DNA of 64,000 nt, taken from Emticicia aquatilis (GTDB lineage: Bacteria; Bacteroidota; Bacteroidia; Cytophagales; Spirosomataceae). The notes under the pieces were generated by a model. The model was given only the letters and a program-made list of their open reading frames with translations, did not search any database and was not told where the DNA came from. Below, piece after piece: positions 8,740 through 15,833 of this stretch. Position numbers and translations under genes: made by a program. Location: contig NZ_BMKK01000003.1 of NCBI RefSeq assembly GCF_014644295.1, positions 1 through 64,000 on the forward strand, in the 5' to 3' direction. How positions within the stretch are numbered: position 1 is the stretch's first letter; every line of letters begins with the position of its first letter.

Positions 8740-9186
8740 TTAATTTAAACCAGCCGAAAGCGGCGACATACGGTCGGGGCTAACGGTGCGGTCGGCTTCT
8801 GCCCGAATAAACCCGATAGCTATTTTGGCTTTGTTGAGTTCGTCTTCGGCTGTGATGCCATCGCAGATAACCCCACTCAGGGAAATGAAAACAGCTTTGA
8901 AAGTTGCTCCCTCATCAAACTTATTGATTACCAGTGGTTTGGCAGGAAACGTTTTCAGTAAATCAATAATTGGCTCGTAGGGCGGTGTATCAGCCCATAA
9001 GACTCGACGATGGTTCTCGGCGATATTTCCGCCCGCAATCACATCGGCTATTCCTGCCATTGTTTCGGAATCTGGGTCGTTTCCTGCCATCACCATCATG
9101 ACAAATGGCTGCGTTGCAATGAAGTTTTTGAGGGCATCGACTCCCGCTTGTCCTGCGGGAATCCGAGTAGTTTTGAATAAGTCCAT
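8740..9186 (-). CDS. Hypothetical protein with an IPAGQAG palindromic segment
   Basis: A 148-residue cytosolic-looking protein of unknown function. It has no signal peptide, membrane segment or recognised motif; the middle is alpha/beta in character (FVMMVMAGNDPDSETMAGI, PLVINKFDEGATFKAVFISL). Residues 9-16 (IPAGQAGV) are encoded by a short palindrome (9142-9160), suggesting a repeat inserted in frame. ATG at 9186 is chosen because the earlier start at 9207 lies within a hairpin (9193-9222). It precedes the EF-hand-like gene in the same direction, and the hydroxylase gene lies upstream. Confidence 0.65.
   Translation of the reverse strand: MDLFKTTRIPAGQAGVDALKNFIATQPFVMMVMAGNDPDSETMAGIADVIAGGNIAENHRRVLWADTPPYEPIIDLLKTFPAKPLVINKFDEGATFKAVFISLSGVICDGITAEDELNKAKIAIGFIRAEADRTVSPDRMSPLSAGLN
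9142..9160. repeat. Coding palindrome (TCCCGC / GCGGGA)
   Basis: Arms TCCCGC (9142-9147) and GCGGGA (9155-9160) with a 7-nt loop lie inside a reading frame. On the coding strand they encode IPAGQAG. Confidence 0.5.
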
Positions 9187-9192
9187 GACGAT

Positions 9193-9222
9193 AGAATTTT
9201 GCCTCAATTAAGGCAAAATTCT
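9193..9222. repeat. 12-bp hairpin just before the 9186 start codon
   Basis: Arms AGAATTTTGCCT (9193-9204) and AGGCAAAATTCT (9211-9222) with a 6-nt loop. On the minus strand it ends 6 nt before ATG at 9186. It could end the hydroxylase transcript (stop at 9256) or act as a leader structure; there is no clear T-run. Confidence 0.6.
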
Positions 9223-9255
9223 TGTATTTTCTTAGCGTAAAAACACCTGATTTTA

Positions 9256-10248
9256 TCAAGTGGTCTTGTGGCTTGCTAAATATTCGTTTCTGACAACGGT
9301 AGCCGTTTTGTGGTCGCCCGAATGATGCCAACCTGGGGGCATAAAAATATAAAGGATTTTATCTTTGAGCGTAGGAGCCGCCCAAACATCTTTAAAAAGT
9401 GCGATGAACTCACCGAAATAGACATCCCAAAGATTGCCCGAATCCATTGGTCGGGTGATGCCGTATTCGAGTTTTATTTCATCTTTTTCGAGTTGATATG
9501 TACCGAAAACTTTATCCCAAATATTTAATAGATTACAAAAATTAGTATCCATATAAAGTGGATTGCGGGCGTGATGCACTCGGTGGTGGGATGGCGTGAG
9601 AATGATATGATTCAAGAACCCCATTTTGCCGTTTTTCATGAGGTTTTCACCTACGTGAATAAACATTCCGTAAGTGCCATCAATAAACATAATAAAAAAC
9701 AACAATGCAGGATGAATGCCCAAAATGATGCAAATCGACCCACGAATGACATCAGCATAAGGGCCTTCGAGGAAAAAATGAGCGTGCGAAACTGACAGGT
9801 TCATGTTTTCGGGCGTGTGGTGAGTTGAATGTAAACACCAAAACAAACGAACTTTATGCCCCAAGAAATGATAGGCAAAATGCGAAAACTCCCAAACAAT
9901 ATAGCCATAAATGAGCCAATACCAAGTAAAAGTGGTTTGGAAAGGGGCATAAGGTTGAAGTGTAGCAATCAGAAACGAAATAGCTCCGATTGAAATAAAA
10001 CGACCAATAAAACGATTGAGGATGTAAATTAAGAAAGTCATTTTATAGACTTTGGTATGTGGATTTTTCTGAATGATACCACTGATAAGTTCGAGAACGA
10101 GCAGTAGTGGCAAAATTGGACCAATGCCCGTAAGGATACCATCGAAAGTAAGAAATTTGCTGAAATCGCCCGATTTAAGAATCTCTAAAGTACCACGAAG
10201 CCCCAAGAAACTGATTATTTCTTGGTACAAAAACTCAAGAATTTCCAT
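9256..10248 (-). CDS. Fatty acid hydroxylase / sterol desaturase family membrane enzyme
   Basis: A 330-residue integral membrane di-iron enzyme. The histidine motifs HFAYH (123-127), HSTHH (140-144) and HHRVHH (221-226) are the metal ligands of the fatty acid hydroxylase superfamily. Hydrophobic segments lie near 40-60, 70-95, 105-120 and 170-195. Members hydroxylate or desaturate lipids or sterol-like compounds; the substrate here cannot be told. The C-terminal part (KDEIKLEYGITRPMD) is typical of bacterial members. A divergent lipoprotein gene lies upstream. The 3' neighbour is an unknown gene separated by a hairpin. Confidence 0.9.
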   Translation of the reverse strand: MEILEFLYQEIISFLGLRGTLEILKSGDFSKFLTFDGILTGIGPILPLLLVLELISGIIQKNPHTKVYKMTFLIYILNRFIGRFISIGAISFLIATLQPYAPFQTTFTWYWLIYGYIVWEFSHFAYHFLGHKVRLFWCLHSTHHTPENMNLSVSHAHFFLEGPYADVIRGSICIILGIHPALLFFIMFIDGTYGMFIHVGENLMKNGKMGFLNHIILTPSHHRVHHARNPLYMDTNFCNLLNIWDKVFGTYQLEKDEIKLEYGITRPMDSGNLWDVYFGEFIALFKDVWAAPTLKDKILYIFMPPGWHHSGDHKTATVVRNEYLASHKTT

Positions 10249-10540
10249 CTGTTTATCTATAATATTTTGTTAAGGTTGAATATGAATTCAATTTCTAAAA
10301 TATTTTTATAAGTATGATGCTTTTGATAAAATTTTTTATTGAACTATTTTTTGTGCTTACCAAAGCTCTCTTTACTAATTGAAAAAAAAAATATTCTTTG
10401 GCTTCAAATATTTTAATTTTTTCTTGGAATATTTTAAAATATTTATTACGTTTAATAACCTTTAAAGGATACTTAGTGTAAGATGTTGATTCTATGAATC
10501 TACACAGTAATGACTTTGCTCACTATAAACTCTTACCATC

Positions 10541-11086
10541 ATGAAAGTACCTATTTTAGCTTCACTTTTACTGACAATTACAATATACTCATGTCAGAAA
10601 TCTTCATCGGCGGTCAATAGCGGAATCGTTGACCAAGCTAAAGAAGAAAAAGAAATCATCGCATGTATTGAGGCAGAAACTGACTGCTTTTTTAAACGAG
10701 ACTATAATTGTTGGCAAGACCAATTCACTCATTCAGAATATTCTTACCAAGCATGGAGCAATGCTGACGGCACTTTTGACGCAAGTGTTGGCTGGGAAAA
10801 TATTAATAAAAATCTTGGGAAATTTATTAAGGAAAATCCTGCTGAACCCGAAAAGGAGGGAAGTAGTCACCCGATTGTTAAACGGAAAAATATGAAATTT
10901 AAGTTTTATGGAAACAATGCCTCGCACGTAACTTGGGACCAATATAACAGCGACCGAGACCAAAAGTATTTTTTGCATAGCAAAGAAGTACGTTTGATGG
11001 AAAAGGGAAGCGATGGTAAATGGCGGATTGTCAATGTTTCTGCTTTTTGGAATTACAAAAACAAGATTCCAACAAATAAAATTTAG
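10541..11086 (+). CDS. NTF2/SnoaL-like lipoprotein
   Basis: A 181-residue predicted lipoprotein: hydrophobic N-terminus and lipobox TIYSC with lipidated Cys18. The rest fits the NTF2-like (SnoaL/DUF4440) cone fold: helical IIACIEAETDCFFKRDYN, then a strand-rich C-terminal half ending in DGKWRIVNVSAFWNY. Such proteins bind small ligands or act as periplasmic enzymes; no active residues can be assigned. It is a single gene, divergent from the hydroxylase across 292 nt of very AT-rich DNA where I see no other feature. It ends at a strong shared terminator. Confidence 0.72.
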   Translation: MKVPILASLLLTITIYSCQKSSSAVNSGIVDQAKEEKEIIACIEAETDCFFKRDYNCWQDQFTHSEYSYQAWSNADGTFDASVGWENINKNLGKFIKENPAEPEKEGSSHPIVKRKNMKFKFYGNNASHVTWDQYNSDRDQKYFLHSKEVRLMEKGSDGKWRIVNVSAFWNYKNKIPTNKI

Positions 11087-11091
11087 TAAAC

Positions 11092-11128
11092 AAAAGAGCC
11101 ATTTCTGAATATTAGAAATGGCTCTTTT
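11092..11128. terminator. Bidirectional terminator
   Basis: Perfect 15-bp arms 11092-11106 and 11114-11128 (AAAAGAGCCATTTCT) with a 7-nt loop give A- and T-tails on both strands, between convergent genes. Confidence 0.9.
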
Positions 11129-11130
11129 GT

Positions 11131-12201
11131 TTAATTTTCTTCGAGAGAAGATTTCGCTTTAGCTTCTAATCTTTCTTTCATTGTGATTCTTCCTTTTTCA
11201 AAATTCTTTTTATTGAGAGCGTTGTGCTGTTCTTTGGTGATTCTCAAACCTTTTCTCGATGCAAACTTAACAACGGAAGAGCGAGTTCGTTTGAGATTTT
11301 GGGCAATTTCTGAAAATGAAATCTGTCCATAATTTTTGAGGATGTATTTCTCTTCACTGGCTGTAAACTCACTTCTGTTCCAGCGGTTTCTGATAGCCTC
11401 TGTTTCTTCGAGAGTTTTTAAAAAACCATGTTTCTCGCAAAGATATTTTACCTGAGTCCAGCTTAGATTACCCAAGATATTGCTCATTTCTCGGGCGGTC
11501 ATTGTGCGATAGTTGGCTTTCAAAAAGTTTATTGTTTCTTGAGGAATTGCTTCACTTAGTGGTTTTCTGAGAGGTTTAATATTGAGCCTATGGAAGGCAA
11601 TTCTGATGACATCGCCACTACAATTGAGCTTTTGGGCAAACTCTTTTACGGTGTATTTTTTATGATTTTCTTGGATAAATTTTTGTCGCTCCAATAAGTG
11701 CGACGGTGTAGGCAAGGTTGGTTTAATGGATTTTATGTTCAAACATTTAAGATGATATCTAACCGAAGTGATTGAGGTATTCAACATTTTGGACATTTCA
11801 ATAGCAGTGTGTTGCTTGTAGTGTTTCAGAATGAAATCAATCTTTCTTGCTGCAATCGCACTTTTCTTTCGCTCTTTAGTTTTCATTGCCGACACCGTTA
11901 CATCGGATTTTGCAGGAACTTCAATAACTATCGGAACTTCTTTTATTGGTTCTACTGCCACTGGCTGAGGTTGCTCTTTAGGTACTTGTACATCGAGCGT
12001 AGAAACCAATTTCTCTTTTTTTATAAACTTTTCAATCACTTCGAGCGGTTTTCCAATTCTAAAAGCCAATTGTTGCTTAGTAAGAGTATTGATATTATTA
12101 CGGATAGAATTTTTATCTGACGCACTTAATTCGTTAGGCTTGGCAGACTTAAATCTCTTGCCTGTCACACTCATTCTACCTATTGGGGCAATTTTTTTCA
12201 T
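11131..12201 (-). CDS. Multi-helix-turn-helix DNA-binding protein
   Basis: A 356-residue basic protein made of about five repeated helix-turn-helix-like units: residues 30-62, 121-157, 174-208, 223-260 and 283-320. Each unit reads roughly F-I-x-x-N/H-Y...T-x-x-E-M/I-A-x-x-L-N-x-S-x-x-x-V-x-x-x-x-x-x-L-N/G-I. Between units 1 and 2 is a Pro/Val/Glu-rich linker (about 66-103). The units look like Myb/SANT- or homeodomain-like bacterial HTHs repeated in tandem. It is likely a sequence-specific DNA-binding protein, perhaps architectural or regulatory. No enzymatic or ligand domain is seen. It is divergent from the DJ-1 gene. Confidence 0.75.
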   Translation of the reverse strand: MKKIAPIGRMSVTGKRFKSAKPNELSASDKNSIRNNINTLTKQQLAFRIGKPLEVIEKFIKKEKLVSTLDVQVPKEQPQPVAVEPIKEVPIVIEVPAKSDVTVSAMKTKERKKSAIAARKIDFILKHYKQHTAIEMSKMLNTSITSVRYHLKCLNIKSIKPTLPTPSHLLERQKFIQENHKKYTVKEFAQKLNCSGDVIRIAFHRLNIKPLRKPLSEAIPQETINFLKANYRTMTAREMSNILGNLSWTQVKYLCEKHGFLKTLEETEAIRNRWNRSEFTASEEKYILKNYGQISFSEIAQNLKRTRSSVVKFASRKGLRITKEQHNALNKKNFEKGRITMKERLEAKAKSSLEEN

Positions 12202-12338
12202 TTGTTAAACATTTTTCTCAATTTCAAATATAGTACTATTTGAGTGGATTTGGTAGAAAATTTGTATATTTCTGTAATTCATGGGGTCTTACGTATAATG
12301 TCTTTATATTTGTTTTTTATTCAACTTTATTTTATACA

Positions 12339-12896
12339 ATGAAAGAAAAAATATTAATTATCACTGGTGATGCTGGTGAAGGTTACGAATGTTTATACGG
12401 AAAACATCGCTTTGAAGAAGCTGGTTATGAGGCAGTTATTGCTGCACCGAGTGTAAAAAGGCTCAATTTGGTTATCCACGACTTTGAACCTGGCTGGGAT
12501 ACTTATATCGAAAAACCAGGCTATATCGTAGAGGCTAATATTGCCTTCGCTGATGTAATAGTTGAAGATTACATTGCGGTTTTAATTTTGGGTGGAAGGG
12601 CCCCTGAATTTCTGCGACACAACGAAAAAGTAATCGAAATCGTAAGAGAATTTGATAAAACTGATAAGTTTGTGTTCTCAATTTGCCACGGAATTCAGAT
12701 TCTGACAGCCGCAGGTTTGGTCAAAAATAAAACCATTACGTGCTACGAAAATGTAAGATTTGAAGTAGAAGCCTGTGGAGGAAATTTTGTGGGTAAAGAT
12801 GAAGCCGTAAGAGATGGTAAGTATGTTTCTGGCCAAACGTGGCAATCGCACCCCGACTTTTATCGAATGGTTTTTGAATGCTTGAATGAGAAATAG
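12339..12896 (+). CDS. DJ-1/PfpI family protein
   Basis: A 185-residue protein of the class I glutamine amidotransferase-like DJ-1/PfpI superfamily. The nucleophile-elbow Cys117 is in FSICHGIQ, and Glu14 in DAGEGYE is the usual partner acid. The family includes glyoxalase/deglycase-like and protease-like enzymes as well as stress chaperones; which applies here is unknown. ATG at 12339 (MKEKILIITGDAGE) is chosen over an in-frame upstream ATG at 12240, because the family starts at this strand. A TATATTTG -7-like box lies at 12305-12312, inside the longer frame. Confidence 0.88.
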   Translation: MKEKILIITGDAGEGYECLYGKHRFEEAGYEAVIAAPSVKRLNLVIHDFEPGWDTYIEKPGYIVEANIAFADVIVEDYIAVLILGGRAPEFLRHNEKVIEIVREFDKTDKFVFSICHGIQILTAAGLVKNKTITCYENVRFEVEACGGNFVGKDEAVRDGKYVSGQTWQSHPDFYRMVFECLNEK

Positions 12897-12900
12897 ATAC

Positions 12901-12938
12901 AAAAAGGCCTCTGCTAACTGTTTAGCAGAGGCCTTTTT
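12901..12938. terminator. Bidirectional terminator
   Basis: 17-bp arms 12901-12917 and 12922-12938 (AAAAAGGCCTCTGCTAA) with a 4-nt loop and T/A tails on both strands lie between the DJ-1 gene and the M13 peptidase gene. Confidence 0.92.
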
Positions 12939-12960
12939 TGATTTATAGATAACGAAATTC

Positions 12961-14973
12961 TTACCAAACCATAATGCGTTCGCTTTCGGGTTTGTACATT
13001 TTATCGCCAGGTTTTACATCAAATGCTTTGTAGAATGGCGTAAAGTTCATCAATGGGCCGTTCACACGCCACATAGCTGGTGAGTGTGGGTTAGTGTTTA
13101 CATACGTACGCATATAGGCATCTTTGGTTTTTACACGCCAGATTCGGGCAATGGAAATGAAAAAGCGTTGTTCGGGAGTGAAACCATCAATTTTTTCGTT
13201 GCTTTTTGCTTGTTCAGTTAGTTTAAAGGCATCGTAAGCAATGGCAATTCCTGCAATATCGGCTGTGTTTTCTCCAACGGTTAATGCTCCTTTGATGTGC
13301 ATCGAATCGAGTACCGTAAATTTGTTATACTGCTCAATCACGAGTTGAGTTTTGGCCTTGAATTTCTTAAAATCATCGGCTTTCCACCAGTTTTTTACAT
13401 TCCCTTGCTTATCATACAATGCTCCTTGGTCATCAAACGAGTGCGTGATTTCGTGACCAATTACCATTCCAATTCCACCATAGTTGAGGGCATCGTCGGC
13501 ATTCATATCGAAATACGGTGGTTGAAGAATTCCCGCAGGAAAAACAATCTCATTTAATGGTGGATTGTTATAGGCCGTTACCGTTGGTGGAGTTGTTCCC
13601 CATTCGGTGCGGTCAACTGGCTGACCTATTTTTGAAATTCCATAAACAAAATCATTTTTGCTCGTAGCCAGTCGATTTTCAAAATAAGTACCACGATTGA
13701 TAACCACTTTTGAGTAGTCTCTCCATTTGTCAGGGTAGCCAATCTTTTCAGTAAATGCGTAGAGCTTTTCTTTGGCTTTCGCTTTAGTCGAATCGCTCAT
13801 CCAATCGAGGTTAGTAATTCGATTTTCAAAAGCTGTTTTCAAATTTTTCACCAATTCTTTCATGCGTCGCTTGGCTTCTTCGGGGAAGTATTTTTTCACA
13901 TAAAGTTGAGCAAGCCCATGCCCAAGCGACCTATCCACGGCTTCTGTAATTTCTTCACCACGTGGTTTTTGAGTAGATTGTCCTGATAGCACCTTAGCGT
14001 ATTCAAAAGAAGCTTTTGTGAAAGGTTTGCTCAGAAAATCAGCATACGAAACCAGCGTTTTGGCTCTTAGATAAGCTTTCCAGTCTTCGATTGATGCCGA
14101 AGCCAATAAAGAGTTTAAGTGGTCATAATAAGCAGGTTGTTGCATATTTAGCGAATCTATTTTCACACCCAACGCTGCAAAAAACGCTTGCCAACCAATG
14201 TTTGGTTGTTTTTGGGCAATGCCCGAAACTGCGAGTTTATTATAGTTTGCTTGCACATTTCGGCGTTCGATATTGGTCTTGTGCGATGCCGCCAATTCTT
14301 TCTCGATGGCGTATGCAGCCGAGGCCATTTTGCTTGCAGTAGCCGCATCAATCCCCGTAAGTTTAAACAAGGTACTTAGGTAATTTTGATAAGACTTTTG
14401 AATAAAAAGTGTAGAAGAATCAGTTCTGAAATAATAATCTCTTTCGGGTAAACCGATTCCTGTTTGACCTAAATTGACGATATTAATAGCACTATTTTTA
14501 ATATCTGGCCCAACACGAAAGCCTATGATAGAAAAATTATTGAATTTCTGCTGGTCGGCCACGTATTTCATAATGCCAGCCACATCTTTGATGCCATCAA
14601 TTTGTTTGAGCATTGGCTTTATGGGGTCGAAACCTCTTTTGTTGATAGTGGTGGTATCCATGCCCGAAGCATAGAAGTCGCCTACTTTTTGTTCGATGCT
14701 ACCTTTGAGATTTTTAGTAGCCGAAACACTATCCAAAATGCCTTGGAGGCGTATGCGTTGCGGATAATTCATAAACGAATATGCCCCAATACCCGATTGG
14801 GTAGAAGGAATTTCAACTGAATTATACCACTTACTGTTGACATACATAAAGAAATCATCGCCAGGTTTTAGGGTTGGGTCAATGCCAGTGATGCTTACTT
14901 TTTGGGCGAAGCTTGTACTGATACAGCTTATGATAAACCAGAAAATTAATAAGAGAGGGTAGTTTTTTTTCAT
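12961..14973 (-). CDS. M13-family metallopeptidase (neprilysin/PepO-like)
   Basis: A 670-residue secreted zinc endopeptidase with a signal peptide ending near SFAQ (residue 24). The N-terminal M13 domain begins at DPTLKPGDDFFMYVNSKW. The catalytic domain has HEITH (about 505) in MVIGHEITHSFDDQG, and the third zinc ligand in GENTADIAG about 60 residues later. The C-terminal NPHSPAMWRVNGPL stretch is diagnostic of M13. It cleaves peptides in the periplasm or on the outer surface. It is a single gene ending at a strong terminator. ATG at 14973 gives a clean signal peptide. Confidence 0.95.
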   Translation of the reverse strand: MKKNYPLLLIFWFIISCISTSFAQKVSITGIDPTLKPGDDFFMYVNSKWYNSVEIPSTQSGIGAYSFMNYPQRIRLQGILDSVSATKNLKGSIEQKVGDFYASGMDTTTINKRGFDPIKPMLKQIDGIKDVAGIMKYVADQQKFNNFSIIGFRVGPDIKNSAINIVNLGQTGIGLPERDYYFRTDSSTLFIQKSYQNYLSTLFKLTGIDAATASKMASAAYAIEKELAASHKTNIERRNVQANYNKLAVSGIAQKQPNIGWQAFFAALGVKIDSLNMQQPAYYDHLNSLLASASIEDWKAYLRAKTLVSYADFLSKPFTKASFEYAKVLSGQSTQKPRGEEITEAVDRSLGHGLAQLYVKKYFPEEAKRRMKELVKNLKTAFENRITNLDWMSDSTKAKAKEKLYAFTEKIGYPDKWRDYSKVVINRGTYFENRLATSKNDFVYGISKIGQPVDRTEWGTTPPTVTAYNNPPLNEIVFPAGILQPPYFDMNADDALNYGGIGMVIGHEITHSFDDQGALYDKQGNVKNWWKADDFKKFKAKTQLVIEQYNKFTVLDSMHIKGALTVGENTADIAGIAIAYDAFKLTEQAKSNEKIDGFTPEQRFFISIARIWRVKTKDAYMRTYVNTNPHSPAMWRVNGPLMNFTPFYKAFDVKPGDKMYKPESERIMVW

Positions 14974-15113
14974 GATTGTTGATAATTTTTCTTAAAACGA
15001 AAGGTACTACTATCAGCCGGAAAAATCTACAAGCAATGAAGGTATTTTCGATGTTTATCGACCTGTTGAGGGAAATTATCGACTTTGTTGGTGAATTTTT
15101 TGTAGGCTTGCTG

Positions 15114-15236
15114 TGCAAAAACTGGGTGTTCTCGTTTCAAACTTTGCTCGGGTGAGTTTCGTTCTCCAGAACGCAATTTTCAAGTTGACATCAGGAGAGG
15201 TCAGAACACCTCTGCGAAGAAAGATTCTTCGCAGAG
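15114..15236. repeat. Structured dispersed repeat, copy A
   Basis: The core (about 15148-15190) resembles 18336-18378 closely; the shared words GGGTGAGTTT, GAACG, AATTTTCAA and TTGACA occur in the same order. It also contains IR GGTGTTCT (15125-15132) / AGAACACC (15203-15210) and an 11-bp hairpin CTCTGCGAAGA (15210-15220) / TCTTCGCAGAG (15226-15236). It lies after the HD-domain gene. Confidence 0.6.
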
Positions 15237-15248
15237 CGAGTGGAGATA

Positions 15249-15827
15249 TTACAATAATTTAGATTTAACAATTCTTAGGTTTTCTTCTTTTTTCGGTTTT
15301 CGTTTTTGGATAGAGGTTTTTGTAAAGAAATTATGACTTTCCAAGAATTTCTCCTGCAAAAAATTCCAATCACGCTCTGAACTTATGATGCCGAGCATCG
15401 TAAGTTCATCAAAAAGTTTGTCTCCAATAGTAAAAAAGTCATCCCGACCCAGATAATCCAAATCAGCATCAGCCAGAATTTCTTCTAAGTGGTTATGCGG
15501 CGTTTGTGGTATCTTGGTGGCCATTATCATGCCTTTTATAGTGTCTATTTGAGATTGAGTATAACCATAATTGGGCAAATGCTTTTGGGCAATGACGCAC
15601 GAGTTGGCTTCGTGGTCTTTAGCACCATGCAAAAACCCTGTATCATGAAACAACGCAGCTGTTTTTAGCAACTTTATATCTTCGGCGTTCTTTTGTTCGG
15701 CTTTACCTATTTCGGTAGCTGCCTTTATGACGTCTTCTACGTGATTTACACTATGGTAAGTCAAATGCTTGGGAAGGTTGTTTTTAAGCTCCGCAATAAT
15801 CACTTTTTTAATTTCATTGTATCTCAT
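15249..15827 (-). CDS. HD-domain phosphohydrolase
   Basis: A 192-residue cytosolic protein. The metal ligands of the HD superfamily are visible: His in TYHSVNH (about 24-29), the HD pair in LFHDTGF (61-62), His72 in DHEANS and Asp in ADADLDYLG (about 119-125). HD proteins hydrolyse phosphate esters, often of nucleotides. It starts 6 nt after the stop of the adenylate cyclase gene, so the two are translationally close and probably co-transcribed. A role in cyclic nucleotide turnover is possible but is an inference from position only. Confidence 0.88.
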   Translation of the reverse strand: MRYNEIKKVIIAELKNNLPKHLTYHSVNHVEDVIKAATEIGKAEQKNAEDIKLLKTAALFHDTGFLHGAKDHEANSCVIAQKHLPNYGYTQSQIDTIKGMIMATKIPQTPHNHLEEILADADLDYLGRDDFFTIGDKLFDELTMLGIISSERDWNFLQEKFLESHNFFTKTSIQKRKPKKEENLRIVKSKLL

Positions 15828-15833
15828 AAAATA

